A stretch of DNA of 15,980 bases, taken from QVMM01 sp047030855. GTDB lineage: Bacteria; Bacteroidota; Bacteroidia; Bacteroidales; Dysgonomonadaceae. The stretch is taken from the NCBI GenBank assembly GCA_047030855.1, contig JBKYIJ010000002.1:1-15980 (forward strand). Direction: 5' to 3'. A program made the position numbers and the translations under genes. Shown piece after piece: positions 1 through 7,402 of the stretch. Position 1 is the first letter of the stretch. Each line of letters starts with the position of its first letter. The notes under the pieces are model-generated. The model was not told the DNA's origin and made no database searches. It worked only from the letters and a program-made list of their open reading frames with translations.

Positions 1-1373
1 TGATTACTATGGTGATTTCTGCCGATAGTAAGGAACAGCTTGACAGTGATACCGAGGCCATTTTGTCTGTAGCGAGAAAGCATATGTGCCAGCTTGCAAC
101 CCTCAAATTTCAGCAGCTTGACGGTTTAAATACGGTACTTCCGATTGGAACACGAAAAATCAATGCGTTTCGCACCTTAACCACGGAATCACTTGCGGTT
201 TTTATGCCTTTCAAAGTACAAGAGATTCAAGATGATGGGGGAATTTATTATGGTGAAAACGCGATTTCCCATAACTTGATTTTGTGCAGCAAAGAAAATC
301 TTTTGAATCAATCGGCTTTTCTGCTCGGTGTTCCCGGATCGGGGAAATCATTTAGTGTAAAAGAATTGATTACATTTCTGATTTTAAATACGAATGATGA
401 TATTTTAATCTGTGATCCAGAGGGTGAATTTGTGCCGTTGATTCAGGCTTTGAGCTGGGATATTTCTACAGTCATTCGTATGACAGCAGGCGGGAAGGAT
501 CGGCTTAATGCGATGTACATGGTTGATGGATATGGTGAAAACAATCCGATTGTGGAGAAATCTCAATTTGTCATGTCGTTGATTGAACAGATAGATAAAC
601 GGGGAGTTGGCCCGCAGCATAAATCAATTATAGACCGTTGTACAGCTTTAGTTTATCAAGAAGCGGAGCAAACAGGAAGGGCAGCTACCCTTTGTGATCT
701 GCGTAATAAGTTGTTGGAGCAGCCAGAAAGGAAAGCGAAAGAGATCGCATTGTCTTTAGAGCTATTCACAACCGGTTCCCTTGATATTTTTGGAAAAGAA
801 AGCACGGTTGATCTTGATAACCGTATTGTGGTATTTGATATTCATAGTTTAGGGGCACAATTAAAGCCTACAGGACTTTTAGTAATTACGGATACCATTT
901 TAAATAGGGTAACATTGAACTGGAAATGCGGCAAACGTACTCACGTTTTTATCGACGAATTTCATGTAGTGTTTGAAAATGAGCAAAGCGGAATTTTCTT
1001 TAATTCCGCATGGAGGCAGTTCAGAAAACGGGGCGCTTATCCCACAGCCATTACGCAGAATGTAGAGTATTTGTTGGATTCCGTACAGGCGAGTACCATG
1101 CTGTCTAACTCTGAATTTGTTATCATGCTAAATCAGGCCGCGTCAGACCGGACTAAGCTGGCAAAGCTGCTCAATATATCCGATGAACAGATGAGCTATG
1201 TGACCAATGCCGACGCGGGGTGTGGGTTAATCAAGTATGGAAGTGTTCTTGTCCCGTTTATTAACCATTTTCCGAAAAACACAAAATTATATCAGCTTAT
1301 GACAACTAAGCCCGGCGAGGGCGTATTTGGGGGTCAGGCAGTGCCAATAAAGAGGACGGTGGATAGCGTATGA
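1..1373 (+). CDS. VirB4/TraE-family conjugation ATPase, C-terminal part (5' end outside window)
   Basis: This is the ATPase that powers the type IV secretion channel during conjugation, on the cytoplasmic face of the membrane. The frame is open to the left edge, so the ATG at 9 is internal and the gene starts upstream; about 455 residues remain of a family that usually has 650-800. Counting from the ATG at 9, the Walker A motif GVPGSGKS is at residues 107-114, a conserved DILICDPEGE strand at 131-140, and the Walker B strand HVFIDEFH at 312-319 with catalytic Glu317. The ITQNVEYLL motif at 348-356 is typical of VirB4. The sequence NTVLPIGTRKINAFRTLTTE (residues 41-60) resembles TraE proteins of Tn1549-like elements of Clostridia. 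The stop overlaps the next start (ATGA at 1370-1373), so the two genes are translationally coupled. Family assignment is firm; the element family is inferred. Confidence 0.93.
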   Translation, partial: ITMVISADSKEQLDSDTEAILSVARKHMCQLATLKFQQLDGLNTVLPIGTRKINAFRTLTTESLAVFMPFKVQEIQDDGGIYYGENAISHNLILCSKENLLNQSAFLLGVPGSGKSFSVKELITFLILNTNDDILICDPEGEFVPLIQALSWDISTVIRMTAGGKDRLNAMYMVDGYGENNPIVEKSQFVMSLIEQIDKRGVGPQHKSIIDRCTALVYQEAEQTGRAATLCDLRNKLLEQPERKAKEIALSLELFTTGSLDIFGKESTVDLDNRIVVFDIHSLGAQLKPTGLLVITDTILNRVTLNWKCGKRTHVFIDEFHVVFENEQSGIFFNSAWRQFRKRGAYPTAITQNVEYLLDSVQASTMLSNSEFVIMLNQAASDRTKLAKLLNISDEQMSYVTNADAGCGLIKYGSVLVPFINHFPKNTKLYQLMTTKPGEGVFGGQAVPIKRTVDSV

Positions 1374-1792
1374 AACCAGAAAAATTTATACGAGATGTAG
1401 GGCGGCTATTGGACGGCTGTTCCACAGAGAGTATTGAAACATGGATTCAGTGGGCGAAAGAATGTGTTGAATCGGAACAATATCTGGATTTTAAGCCCCT
1501 TCCAACAGAACAGGCGGTATCCGTATGGCTGGATTCCTACTATGCGTCATTCTATTTTATCAAGCAGGATTTTGGGAAATCAACTGCCGAAAAACTCGTC
1601 AGTCTTTCTAATTCGGCCTTGTGCTTATATCCTTATGAAATGCGAGAGGCGGCAAAGGTACTGAAAGCTGGAGGAAGCTTGGAGCAAATTGAGAAGATGA
1701 TTGTGGAAGGAACATTAGAGGATTACAAAAAACTCCCCACGCTGGAAGATGTCAGGAAAAGTGTTCGGAATCGCAAGGAAAAGGAGAGATAG
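1370..1792 (+). CDS. Small conserved-looking protein of the transfer operon, function unknown
   Basis: This 140-residue protein has no signal peptide, membrane segment or catalytic motif that I recognise. It is mostly predicted helical, with a central YYASFYFIKQDFGKS stretch (residues 57-71) and a strongly charged C-terminus (KSVRNRKEKER). The start overlaps the virB4 stop by four bases, and the next gene begins two bases after this stop, so it is an integral member of the transfer operon rather than cargo. A cytoplasmic accessory role in conjugation is inferred only from position. I give it no family name. Confidence 0.75.
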   Translation: MKPEKFIRDVGRLLDGCSTESIETWIQWAKECVESEQYLDFKPLPTEQAVSVWLDSYYASFYFIKQDFGKSTAEKLVSLSNSALCLYPYEMREAAKVLKAGGSLEQIEKMIVEGTLEDYKKLPTLEDVRKSVRNRKEKER

Positions 1793-1794
1793 TT

Positions 1795-2559
1795 ATGGAA
1801 GAACAAGTCATGAATTTGAGTGTTCACCCTCAAATCCTAGACTTATATACAGTATTAGAGCAAAATGGTTTAAGCAAACAGAAAGAGGAAATACAGTCCC
1901 TAGTAAGCTATATTGAAAATATGGAAAACAAATTGTCCGAGATGTCAGAGGAAATCGAAAATATGCACAAGGCACTAGAACGAATGAATGATCGAAAATT
2001 CCGCAATAAATGTCAGAACATTATTTCAAGCATTGAGGAAAAAATTCAACAGGCTAGGACAATGATCTCTGTTACCAAAGTCAAGCTGGTTAATTTTGCG
2101 GATAATGCTGTAAAAACATTTCGAGAAAAAGGACATTCAACACTGTTACAGATGATGAATGCCCTAAAAGTTCCTGAATTGCTTTCTCATATGCGAGATG
2201 GCTTTGCCCATGCCTCTGATTCAATGTTTCAACATGCCGAACATTTAAAGTCAGCACAACAGGAACTGCATGAGATTGGTGCACATTTTAAAAATTTCAT
2301 GCGGTATTTAGTAGGAAAACCGGCGGCAAGTGAGAAATTGAGAAATGACGCAGGTGCCGGAGCAGATTTAATTTATGCCACTGAGTCGTGTGGACATATA
2401 TTTTTTAATATGAAATGCAAAACTGATGACTTCATAAATAAGATTTGTAAGGATACAAAAACAGAAGAAAAAGTATCAGTAAAAGGAGAATTAAACAATA
2501 TTAAAAAGACATTTTCAGAAAAAGTGCGCTCACCTATCCAGAAAGAACAGGTGCGGTAG
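1795..2559 (+). CDS. Coiled-coil protein of the transfer operon, function unknown
   Basis: A 254-residue protein read from ATG 1795, preceded by a good ribosome site (AAGGAGAG, about 5-8 bases upstream) placed in the end of the previous gene. Residues 20-60 show heptad-like spacing (LVSYIENMENKLSEMSEEIE), indicating a coiled coil. A second helical stretch follows at about 62-95, then a more amphipathic region up to residue 180. The last 70 residues are lysine-rich and probably disordered. No signal peptide or transmembrane segment is visible. It resembles proteins annotated as DUF6674 in clostridial mobile elements, but I recall this only loosely and could not check it. Its position suggests a structural or scaffolding part in conjugation. 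Confidence 0.75.
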   Translation: MEEQVMNLSVHPQILDLYTVLEQNGLSKQKEEIQSLVSYIENMENKLSEMSEEIENMHKALERMNDRKFRNKCQNIISSIEEKIQQARTMISVTKVKLVNFADNAVKTFREKGHSTLLQMMNALKVPELLSHMRDGFAHASDSMFQHAEHLKSAQQELHEIGAHFKNFMRYLVGKPAASEKLRNDAGAGADLIYATESCGHIFFNMKCKTDDFINKICKDTKTEEKVSVKGELNNIKKTFSEKVRSPIQKEQVR

Positions 2560-2574
2560 AAAGGAGAAAAACAA

Positions 2575-3348
2575 ATGGGAAAAAGGCTTATAATAATAGG
2601 GGCGGCAATTTTTGCCGCCCTTTTTCTGTTTTCCAGTATTATGTTGTTTAGTGAATATCAGGATCAGAAACAAAGTGCCAGAGTATTCAAACAGGTTACA
2701 GAGCTTGTAGAAAAAGATTTTACAGAATCAGAGCAAAAAAAATCACCATTTGAGAAATATGCCGCAGTTTATGAAAAAAATCACGACTTGATTGGTTGGA
2801 TCACCATTGAAGGAACACGGATTGATTATCCTGTTATGCAGACAAAGGAAAAACCTAATTTTTACTTAAAGCACGCCTTTGATAAATCCTATAGCAGATA
2901 TGGGGTGCCCTACATAGCGGAGAACTGTGATATAGACGTTTCCGACAATATTGTGATTTACGGACACCATATGAATAACGGCTCTATGTTTTCTGATTTA
3001 TGCAGATACGCAGATGAAGATTTTTATAAGGCGCATAGAACAATTCGCTTTGATACGCTCGGCAGTTTTGGAGAATATGAGATCATCTCTGTTTTTAAAA
3101 CTACGGTTTACTCAGAACAGGGATTTTCTTATTATCATTTTGTTAATGCAGGCAGTGAATCTACTTTTAATGAATATGTTTCAAAATGCACAGAACTTTC
3201 TTTGTACAATACCGGCGCGACTGCTAAATATGGAGATAAATTGATTACTTTGTCTACCTGTGAATATAGCCGAACAAACGGGAGAATGGTCGTTGTCGCA
3301 AAAAAGATATGTTCTGATTCAAAAGGGAGGAAACAGAATGAAACCTAA
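2575..3348 (+). CDS. srtB: Class B sortase (membrane-anchored transpeptidase)
   Basis: Sortases cut a C-terminal sorting signal on secreted proteins and attach the protein to the cell wall; in conjugative elements the likely substrates are element-encoded adhesins. The 257-residue protein has an N-terminal membrane anchor (residues about 5-26, IIIGAAIFAALFLFSSIMLF) and then an extracellular catalytic domain. Class B features are GWITIEGTRIDYPVMQ (residues 74-89), catalytic His131 in IYGHHMNNGSMF, catalytic Cys229 in LSTCEYS, and probable Arg237 in NGRMVVV. The ribosome site AAAGGAG lies seven bases before ATG 2575. The 3' end overlaps the next gene by 11 bases, counting that gene from ATG 3338. 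No sortase substrate with a sorting signal is present in the window, so it must be elsewhere in the element. Confidence 0.93.
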   Translation: MGKRLIIIGAAIFAALFLFSSIMLFSEYQDQKQSARVFKQVTELVEKDFTESEQKKSPFEKYAAVYEKNHDLIGWITIEGTRIDYPVMQTKEKPNFYLKHAFDKSYSRYGVPYIAENCDIDVSDNIVIYGHHMNNGSMFSDLCRYADEDFYKAHRTIRFDTLGSFGEYEIISVFKTTVYSEQGFSYYHFVNAGSESTFNEYVSKCTELSLYNTGATAKYGDKLITLSTCEYSRTNGRMVVVAKKICSDSKGRKQNET

Positions 3349-4117
3349 AAAGCATGTAGCTATGCTATCTGGAGGAAAAGATTCAACAGCAATGTTATTA
3401 CGTATGTTAGAGGAAAGTTGTCCTGTAGACTTAATTTTGTTTTGTGACACTGGCTTGGAGTTTCCACAGATGTATGAGCATTTGAGGAAACTAGAGAAGT
3501 ATATCAATCAGAAAATTACATGGCTGAAAGCACCCCGTAATTTTGAATACTATTTTTTTGAATATCACCCGCAACGTAAAAATCCGGTATTAGAACAATA
3601 TGCTGGCATGAGCTGGCCCAGCCCGCGCAATCGCTGGTGTACTGGTATGTTAAAAATTCGTATAACATCTGCTTATCTGCGGGATTTACGAAAACAGTAT
3701 GAACTGGTTGAATATATCGGTATTGCCGCCGATGAGAGAAAACGAATTAGAAATAAATGCTACCCGCTTGTGGAATGGAACATGACGGAGAAAGACTGCC
3801 TTGACTACTGTTACGAAAAAGGGTTTGATTGGGGCGGCTTGTACAAGCTGTTTCATCGTGTTTCTTGTTGGTGCTGTCCGCTTCAAGGATTAGACGAACT
3901 TAGACAGCTTTATTTTAATTTTCCCCCTTTGTGGAATCAACTTCAAAAATGGGATAATACCACATGGCGGCAATTCCGAAAGGATTATTCCGTTAAGGAG
4001 TTAGCCTGGAGGTTTGAATTTGAAAAAGAATGGCAGGAACAGGGTGGAACACTTTGCGGTAAACTTTTTTTCACAACATTGAAACAAGAACTGGAAAGGC
4101 GGAAGGCGATGATATAA
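3338..4117 (+). CDS. PAPS-reductase-like ATP pyrophosphatase (adenine nucleotide alpha hydrolase family)
   Basis: I place the start at ATG 3338, giving 259 residues, because GGGAGG at 3325-3330 sits seven bases upstream. The frame is open 26 codons further upstream to ATG 3260, but that start would be buried in sortase B and has no ribosome site. The PP-loop SGGKDS is at residues 11-16, near the N-terminus as expected. Other motifs are FCDTGLEFP (35-43), RWCTGMLK (99-106), GIAADERKR (128-136) and SCWCCPLQ (176-183). The C-terminal catalytic ECG-type motif of true sulfate-assimilation reductases is missing, so that role is unlikely. Cys101, Cys177, Cys179 and Cys180 could bind an Fe-S cluster or zinc, as proposed for DndC-like relatives. 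The role in transfer is unknown; candidates are DNA or nucleotide modification by sulfur. The stop directly abuts the next ATG. Confidence 0.85.
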   Translation: MKPKKHVAMLSGGKDSTAMLLRMLEESCPVDLILFCDTGLEFPQMYEHLRKLEKYINQKITWLKAPRNFEYYFFEYHPQRKNPVLEQYAGMSWPSPRNRWCTGMLKIRITSAYLRDLRKQYELVEYIGIAADERKRIRNKCYPLVEWNMTEKDCLDYCYEKGFDWGGLYKLFHRVSCWCCPLQGLDELRQLYFNFPPLWNQLQKWDNTTWRQFRKDYSVKELAWRFEFEKEWQEQGGTLCGKLFFTTLKQELERRKAMI

Positions 4118-5785
4118 ATGCCAAATATAAAAATTAAAAATGTTGCGAAGGGTACAATAAAAACGATTGATAAAACAGCCATTATTTCTGGTCGTATGAA
4201 AAATTCTTTTGTCCGTACTAAAGATAAAGCCGAGGAGGAATTGCTTCCCGATGATAACTCTCCAGTGGAATACGCTGTTAATCGTGTGTCTAATGCAGCA
4301 GATAAAGGAGCGCACAAATCGGCACATGTTGCTGCCGGGTTAGGAAAATATGGGGTCAAAGGCACAAAAGCTGGATTTTCTAAATTAAAAAGGAATTTAC
4401 AAGATCAATCGACTCGGCAAGTCAAGAAACAGGTGCGACAGTTAATTGATAAATCAAGAACTAGCATTAAAACGATAGATCGTGGAAATAAAACAGTTAA
4501 AAGTACCGTCAAAGGCACGGTAAAGACTGCACAGAAAACAATAAAAACAGCAGAACATACTGCGAAAGCAAGTGTTAAAACGGCAAAACAGGCAGCAAAG
4601 GTCGCACAAAAAACAGCACAGGCCACAGCACGAGCGGCGAAAATGGCGGCACAAGCAGCACGGGCTACGGCAAAAGCAACTATTACAGCACTGAAAGCGG
4701 CAATCAAAGCGATTATGTTGGCAGCAAAGGCAATTATAGCCGCAACAAAAGCATTGATTGCCGCTATTGCTGCGGGAGGCTGGGTTGCTGTAATCATCAT
4801 CTTAGTTATCTGTTTGATTGCCTTAATTATTGGTTCCTGCTATGGCATATTCTTTTCTGGCGAAGATACAGGAAATGGAATGACCGTGCAGACAGCAGTA
4901 CAGGAAATCAATAGTGATTATCAGGAAAGACTAGAAGAAATAAAGAGTGCAAACAGTTATGACATACTGGAAATGTCAGGTTCGCGAGCGGTTTGGAAAG
5001 AAGTGCTGTCGGTATATGCTGTTAAAACTACTGGTGATCCTATGGGAGCACAAGAAGTTGCAACTATGGACGAAGAAAAGAAAAATCTTTTAAAAAATAT
5101 CTTTTGGGAGATGAATCAGATTTCTTATGATACTGAGAGTAAAACGGAAACAGTTATTATAGAAAATGATGATGGTCATGGAAATATTCTTGAGGAAGAA
5201 ATAATAGTAACAAGGGTATATTTGTATATATCAGTTAGCCATAAGACAGTTGACGAAATGGCAGAAAAATATAACTTTAACAGTACACAAAGGGGGCAGC
5301 TTCGTCAACTGCTTATGGAAGAAAACGATCCCTTATGGTCGCAGGTGCTTTATGGAATAGGAAATAATGATATTGTAGCAGTTGCTTTATCGCAGGTAGG
5401 AAATATAGGGGGAGAGCCTTATTGGTCGTGGTATGGTTTTAGTAACAGAGTAGAATGGTGTGCCTGTTTTGTATCTTGGTGCGCTGATCAGTGTGGATAT
5501 ATTGAAAGCGGTGTACTTCCTAAATTTTCTGGGTGTACTTCTCAGGGAGTGCCTTGGTTTAAAGAGCGGGGACAATGGCAGGACAACACTTATATACCAA
5601 ACCCCGGTGATATAATTTTCTTTAATTGGGACGGAGATAGCTTGATCGACCATGTAGGAATCGTAGAGAAAGTAGAGAACGGAAAAATTTACACGATTGA
5701 AGGAAATTCTAATGATAGTTGTGTGCAAAACAGTTATCCGTTAGGATATTCTAAGATTTATGGATTTGGAATACCTCTATATTAA
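4118..5785 (+). CDS. Membrane-anchored CHAP-domain peptidoglycan hydrolase of the conjugation system
   Basis: This protein opens the peptidoglycan so that the mating channel can cross the wall. It has 555 residues in four parts. Residues 1-120 are basic. Residues 120-220 form a low-complexity Lys/Ala/Thr-rich helix (KTVKSTVKGTVKTAQKT and similar units) that turns steadily more hydrophobic. One transmembrane segment lies at about 222-246. An outside region follows, with a linker domain (250-410) and a C-terminal CHAP domain (about 415-555). The catalytic Cys is probably Cys448 in VEWCACFVSWC, with His512 in DHVGIVE and Glu528/Asn530 in IEGNS. CHAP enzymes are amidases or endopeptidases; the cleavage type cannot be read here. 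The ATG at 4118 follows the previous TAA with no gap, so coupled translation is likely. It is the last gene before the terminator. Confidence 0.9.
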   Translation: MPNIKIKNVAKGTIKTIDKTAIISGRMKNSFVRTKDKAEEELLPDDNSPVEYAVNRVSNAADKGAHKSAHVAAGLGKYGVKGTKAGFSKLKRNLQDQSTRQVKKQVRQLIDKSRTSIKTIDRGNKTVKSTVKGTVKTAQKTIKTAEHTAKASVKTAKQAAKVAQKTAQATARAAKMAAQAARATAKATITALKAAIKAIMLAAKAIIAATKALIAAIAAGGWVAVIIILVICLIALIIGSCYGIFFSGEDTGNGMTVQTAVQEINSDYQERLEEIKSANSYDILEMSGSRAVWKEVLSVYAVKTTGDPMGAQEVATMDEEKKNLLKNIFWEMNQISYDTESKTETVIIENDDGHGNILEEEIIVTRVYLYISVSHKTVDEMAEKYNFNSTQRGQLRQLLMEENDPLWSQVLYGIGNNDIVAVALSQVGNIGGEPYWSWYGFSNRVEWCACFVSWCADQCGYIESGVLPKFSGCTSQGVPWFKERGQWQDNTYIPNPGDIIFFNWDGDSLIDHVGIVEKVENGKIYTIEGNSNDSCVQNSYPLGYSKIYGFGIPLY

Positions 5786-5793
5786 GTAGATAT

Positions 5794-5833
5794 AAATAAA
5801 GGTCGGAAAACTTTGGCTTTCCGACCTTTATTT
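5794..5833. terminator. Bidirectional intrinsic terminator closing the transfer operon
   Basis: Perfect 16-bp inverted repeat: AAATAAAGGTCGGAAA (5794-5809), an 8-base loop, and its complement at 5818-5833. The A/T ends make it a usable terminator on both strands. It lies eight bases after the CHAP gene stop and contains the stop codon of the convergent XRE gene (5828-5830). Confidence 0.88.
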
Positions 5834-6160
5834 ATTACCTTGATTATTTTCTTGAAAAGTAGTAATTACTTTTATAATTGTTTCAAGCTGATTAGGCTTT
5901 AAAGTTTTTAAGGCTTTTGTTATTTCCTGAATTTGATGTGGGGCTGGATTATCCATAGCGAAAAATTCTTCTGGTGTAATTTTAAGGTAATCACAGATAT
6001 AAAAGAAGTTTTCCATAGTAGGAAAATTTTTATTGTTTTCGATGTGGTTTATATAACTTGCATTTTGTCCAATATCTAAACTCATTTTTCTTGCAGATAT
6101 TTTTTTCAAATCGCGGAGTTGCTGCAACCTATCTCCAAAAAAATTTTCATAATCAATCAT
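5828..6160 (-). CDS. XRE-family helix-turn-helix regulator (first of a paralogous pair)
   Basis: A 110-residue protein with an N-terminal lambda-repressor-like DNA-binding domain. Residues about 8-66 carry the XRE pattern: RLQQLRDLKKISARKMSLDI, then GQNASYINHIENNKNFPTM (recognition helix), then FFYICDYLKITPEEFF. The C-terminal 40 residues (ITKALKTLKPNQLETIIKVI) probably mediate dimerisation. The start at 6160 is supported by GAGGTG about nine bases upstream, and a TATAAT box lies about 30 bases further upstream. It is clearly related to the neighbouring gene at 6309-6648, with the same FPTM and ITPEEFF motifs. The target is unknown; autoregulation or control of the transfer operon or cargo is inferred from position. 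Confidence 0.88.
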   Translation of the reverse strand: MIDYENFFGDRLQQLRDLKKISARKMSLDIGQNASYINHIENNKNFPTMENFFYICDYLKITPEEFFAMDNPAPHQIQEITKALKTLKPNQLETIIKVITTFQENNQGNK

Positions 6161-6274
6161 AGAACATACACCTCATACTACCTTTTATTATAGGCCATGA
6201 GTATATGTAAAATGTGGCTGTTATCGCTATATATTTATTGACTTATAGCTAATAACCCAATATAATAATATTAA

Positions 6275-6305
6275 AAAATGTCGTATTTTTAGCATACGAC
6301 ATTTT
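6275..6305 (-). terminator. Intrinsic terminator after the second XRE gene
   Basis: Perfect 12-bp stem (AAAATGTCGTAT at 6275-6286 paired with 6294-6305) and a 7-base loop. Read on the minus strand it ends in a run of six T. It sits just beyond position 6309, where the second XRE gene would end if its frameshift were repaired. Confidence 0.8.
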
Positions 6306-6369
6306 AAGTTATTTTTTATTCGCTTGAAAAAATTGATATATGATTTTTTCTAAGATGTCAAGTTGCTCA

Positions 6370-6648
6370 TTATTGAGTTTTCCCAATCATTTTACTTAAT
6401 TCATCTGATTTTTCAGGATTTACTTTATCAATACAGAAAAATTCTTCTGGAGTAATATTTAGATATTGGCAAATATAAAAGAAACTTTGCATGGTAGGAA
6501 AGTTCTTTTTATTTTCGATTTGATTTATATAGTTTATATTTTGTCCTAATGATACGCTCATTTCTCTTGCGGAGATATTTTTTTGATCGCGAAGTTGTTG
6601 AAGTCTCTTTACAAAAAAATCTTCGTAGTCAAAATCTATATTAAACAT
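6370..6648 (-). CDS. XRE-family helix-turn-helix regulator, 3' end frameshifted
   Basis: A paralogue of the regulator at 5828-6160: RLQQLRDQKNISAREMSVSL, GQNINYINQIENKKNFPTM and ITPEEFF align without gaps. As it stands the protein has 92 residues and stops at 6370-6372, soon after MIGK. If one A is removed from the run read as GGGAAAACTC on the minus strand (T run near 6379-6382), the frame continues to a TAA at 6309-6311. It then adds LNNEQLDILEKIIYQFFQ and a few more residues, which match the C-terminus of the paralogue, for about 112 residues in all. So the last 20 or so codons are lost to one inserted base. This is either real damage that spares the DNA-binding domain or a sequencing error. 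The start at 6648 is supported by GGGAGTG upstream. Confidence 0.82.
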   Translation of the reverse strand: MFNIDFDYEDFFVKRLQQLRDQKNISAREMSVSLGQNINYINQIENKKNFPTMQSFFYICQYLNITPEEFFCIDKVNPEKSDELSKMIGKTQ

Positions 6649-6699
6649 ATAATAACACTCCCATACTTGTTATTATATGGAATTACTGTACATAATACG

Positions 6700-6722
6700 A
6701 AATATCAAATCTTTTGATATTT
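6700..6722. promoter_or_regulatory. Inverted repeat in the divergent XRE / orphan-gene intergenic region
   Basis: AAATATCAAA (6700-6709), a 3-base spacer and its perfect complement TTTGATATTT (6713-6722). It lies between the start of the minus-strand XRE gene (6648) and the plus-strand gene at 6775, where an operator controlling both would be expected. A small hairpin is the alternative. The operator role is inferred from position only. Confidence 0.4.
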
Positions 6723-6774
6723 TAAAAAGAAAAGAAAAAATCTTTTTTGTTTTGTAAACTGTGAAGGAATAGCT

Positions 6775-7359
6775 ATGGAACCAAAAAATTTAGCTAAAGA
6801 TTGTATAGAGGGTTTGCTGTACCCTTGGTATGTACATTATGAAGAATACTTAGGTGCAGCAGAATATCTTGCAGGTAAAATGAATCTTATAAAGGTATTT
6901 TCGCCATTTACTGATGAAGTAGTTGAATCATGTGTAGAAAAGCATGATAAATATGATTTAACGCTATTTACTATTCTATATGAAGATTTCATAGAATATC
7001 TGTCATATAAAATAGGGTCTGTTTTTTGTGTTGCAGATGAACTCAATCTGGATATTTTACAAGCCCAAAGAAAAATTTTTAATAATACTATAATAATACA
7101 AAGTAAAATAGGTGATATTCCTATGCTTGCTAATTTGAAAAAGATGATGTCAAAATTAGAATGGCATAGTTTTTGCAAGTGGTATGAATATTCTCTATGG
7201 GCAGCAATATTACGATGGCCGATATATTTTTTACTAGGTTATTATGAATATGCAGATCAAAGATTTTGTAAATCAGATGATTTTTTTAAAAAAGAGGTCT
7301 TAACTCAGAGAATTGAAAAACAAATACAGATATACTATCAATCTTTCAATTTATTGTAG
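6775..7359 (+). CDS. Orphan 194-residue protein, function unknown
   Basis: I do not recognise this protein. It is 194 residues, rich in aromatic residues (many Tyr, Phe and Trp) and mostly predicted helical, with a hydrophobic patch WAAILRWPIYFLLGYYEY (about residues 142-159) that could be a buried core helix or a weak membrane contact. No signal peptide, catalytic motif or nucleotide-binding site is visible. The ribosome site AAGGA lies about eight bases before ATG 6775. It is transcribed divergently from an XRE regulator and ends at a terminator shared with res. Base composition is clearly AT-rich, poorer in G+C than the transfer operon and mod, which suggests separate acquisition. A regulated defence or toxin-like role is possible but rests on neighbourhood alone. 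Confidence 0.7.
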   Translation: MEPKNLAKDCIEGLLYPWYVHYEEYLGAAEYLAGKMNLIKVFSPFTDEVVESCVEKHDKYDLTLFTILYEDFIEYLSYKIGSVFCVADELNLDILQAQRKIFNNTIIIQSKIGDIPMLANLKKMMSKLEWHSFCKWYEYSLWAAILRWPIYFLLGYYEYADQRFCKSDDFFKKEVLTQRIEKQIQIYYQSFNLL

Positions 7360-7372
7360 GTACTAAAAGAAA

Positions 7373-7402
7373 AAAGTGAAAGGCGTAATCGCCTTTCACT
7401 TT
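7373..7402. terminator. Bidirectional intrinsic terminator between the orphan gene and res
   Basis: Perfect 13-bp stem, AAAGTGAAAGGCG (7373-7385) with its complement at 7390-7402, around a TAAT loop. It serves the plus-strand gene ending at 7359 and the convergent minus-strand res gene, whose stop codon (7401-7403) overlaps the stem. Confidence 0.87.

Noticed and set aside
3260..3337. Longer N-terminus for the PAPS-reductase-like protein
   Set aside because: The ATG at 3260 lies inside sortase B without a ribosome site. ATG 3338 has GGGAGG at ideal spacing and puts the PP-loop at the expected distance from the N-terminus.
4405..4800. Open frame of 131 codons on the minus strand, very Ala/Val/Ile-rich
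   Set aside because: It is antisense to the Lys/Ala repeat of the CHAP protein. Repetitive GCA/AAA codons on the plus strand leave the reverse frame open by chance.
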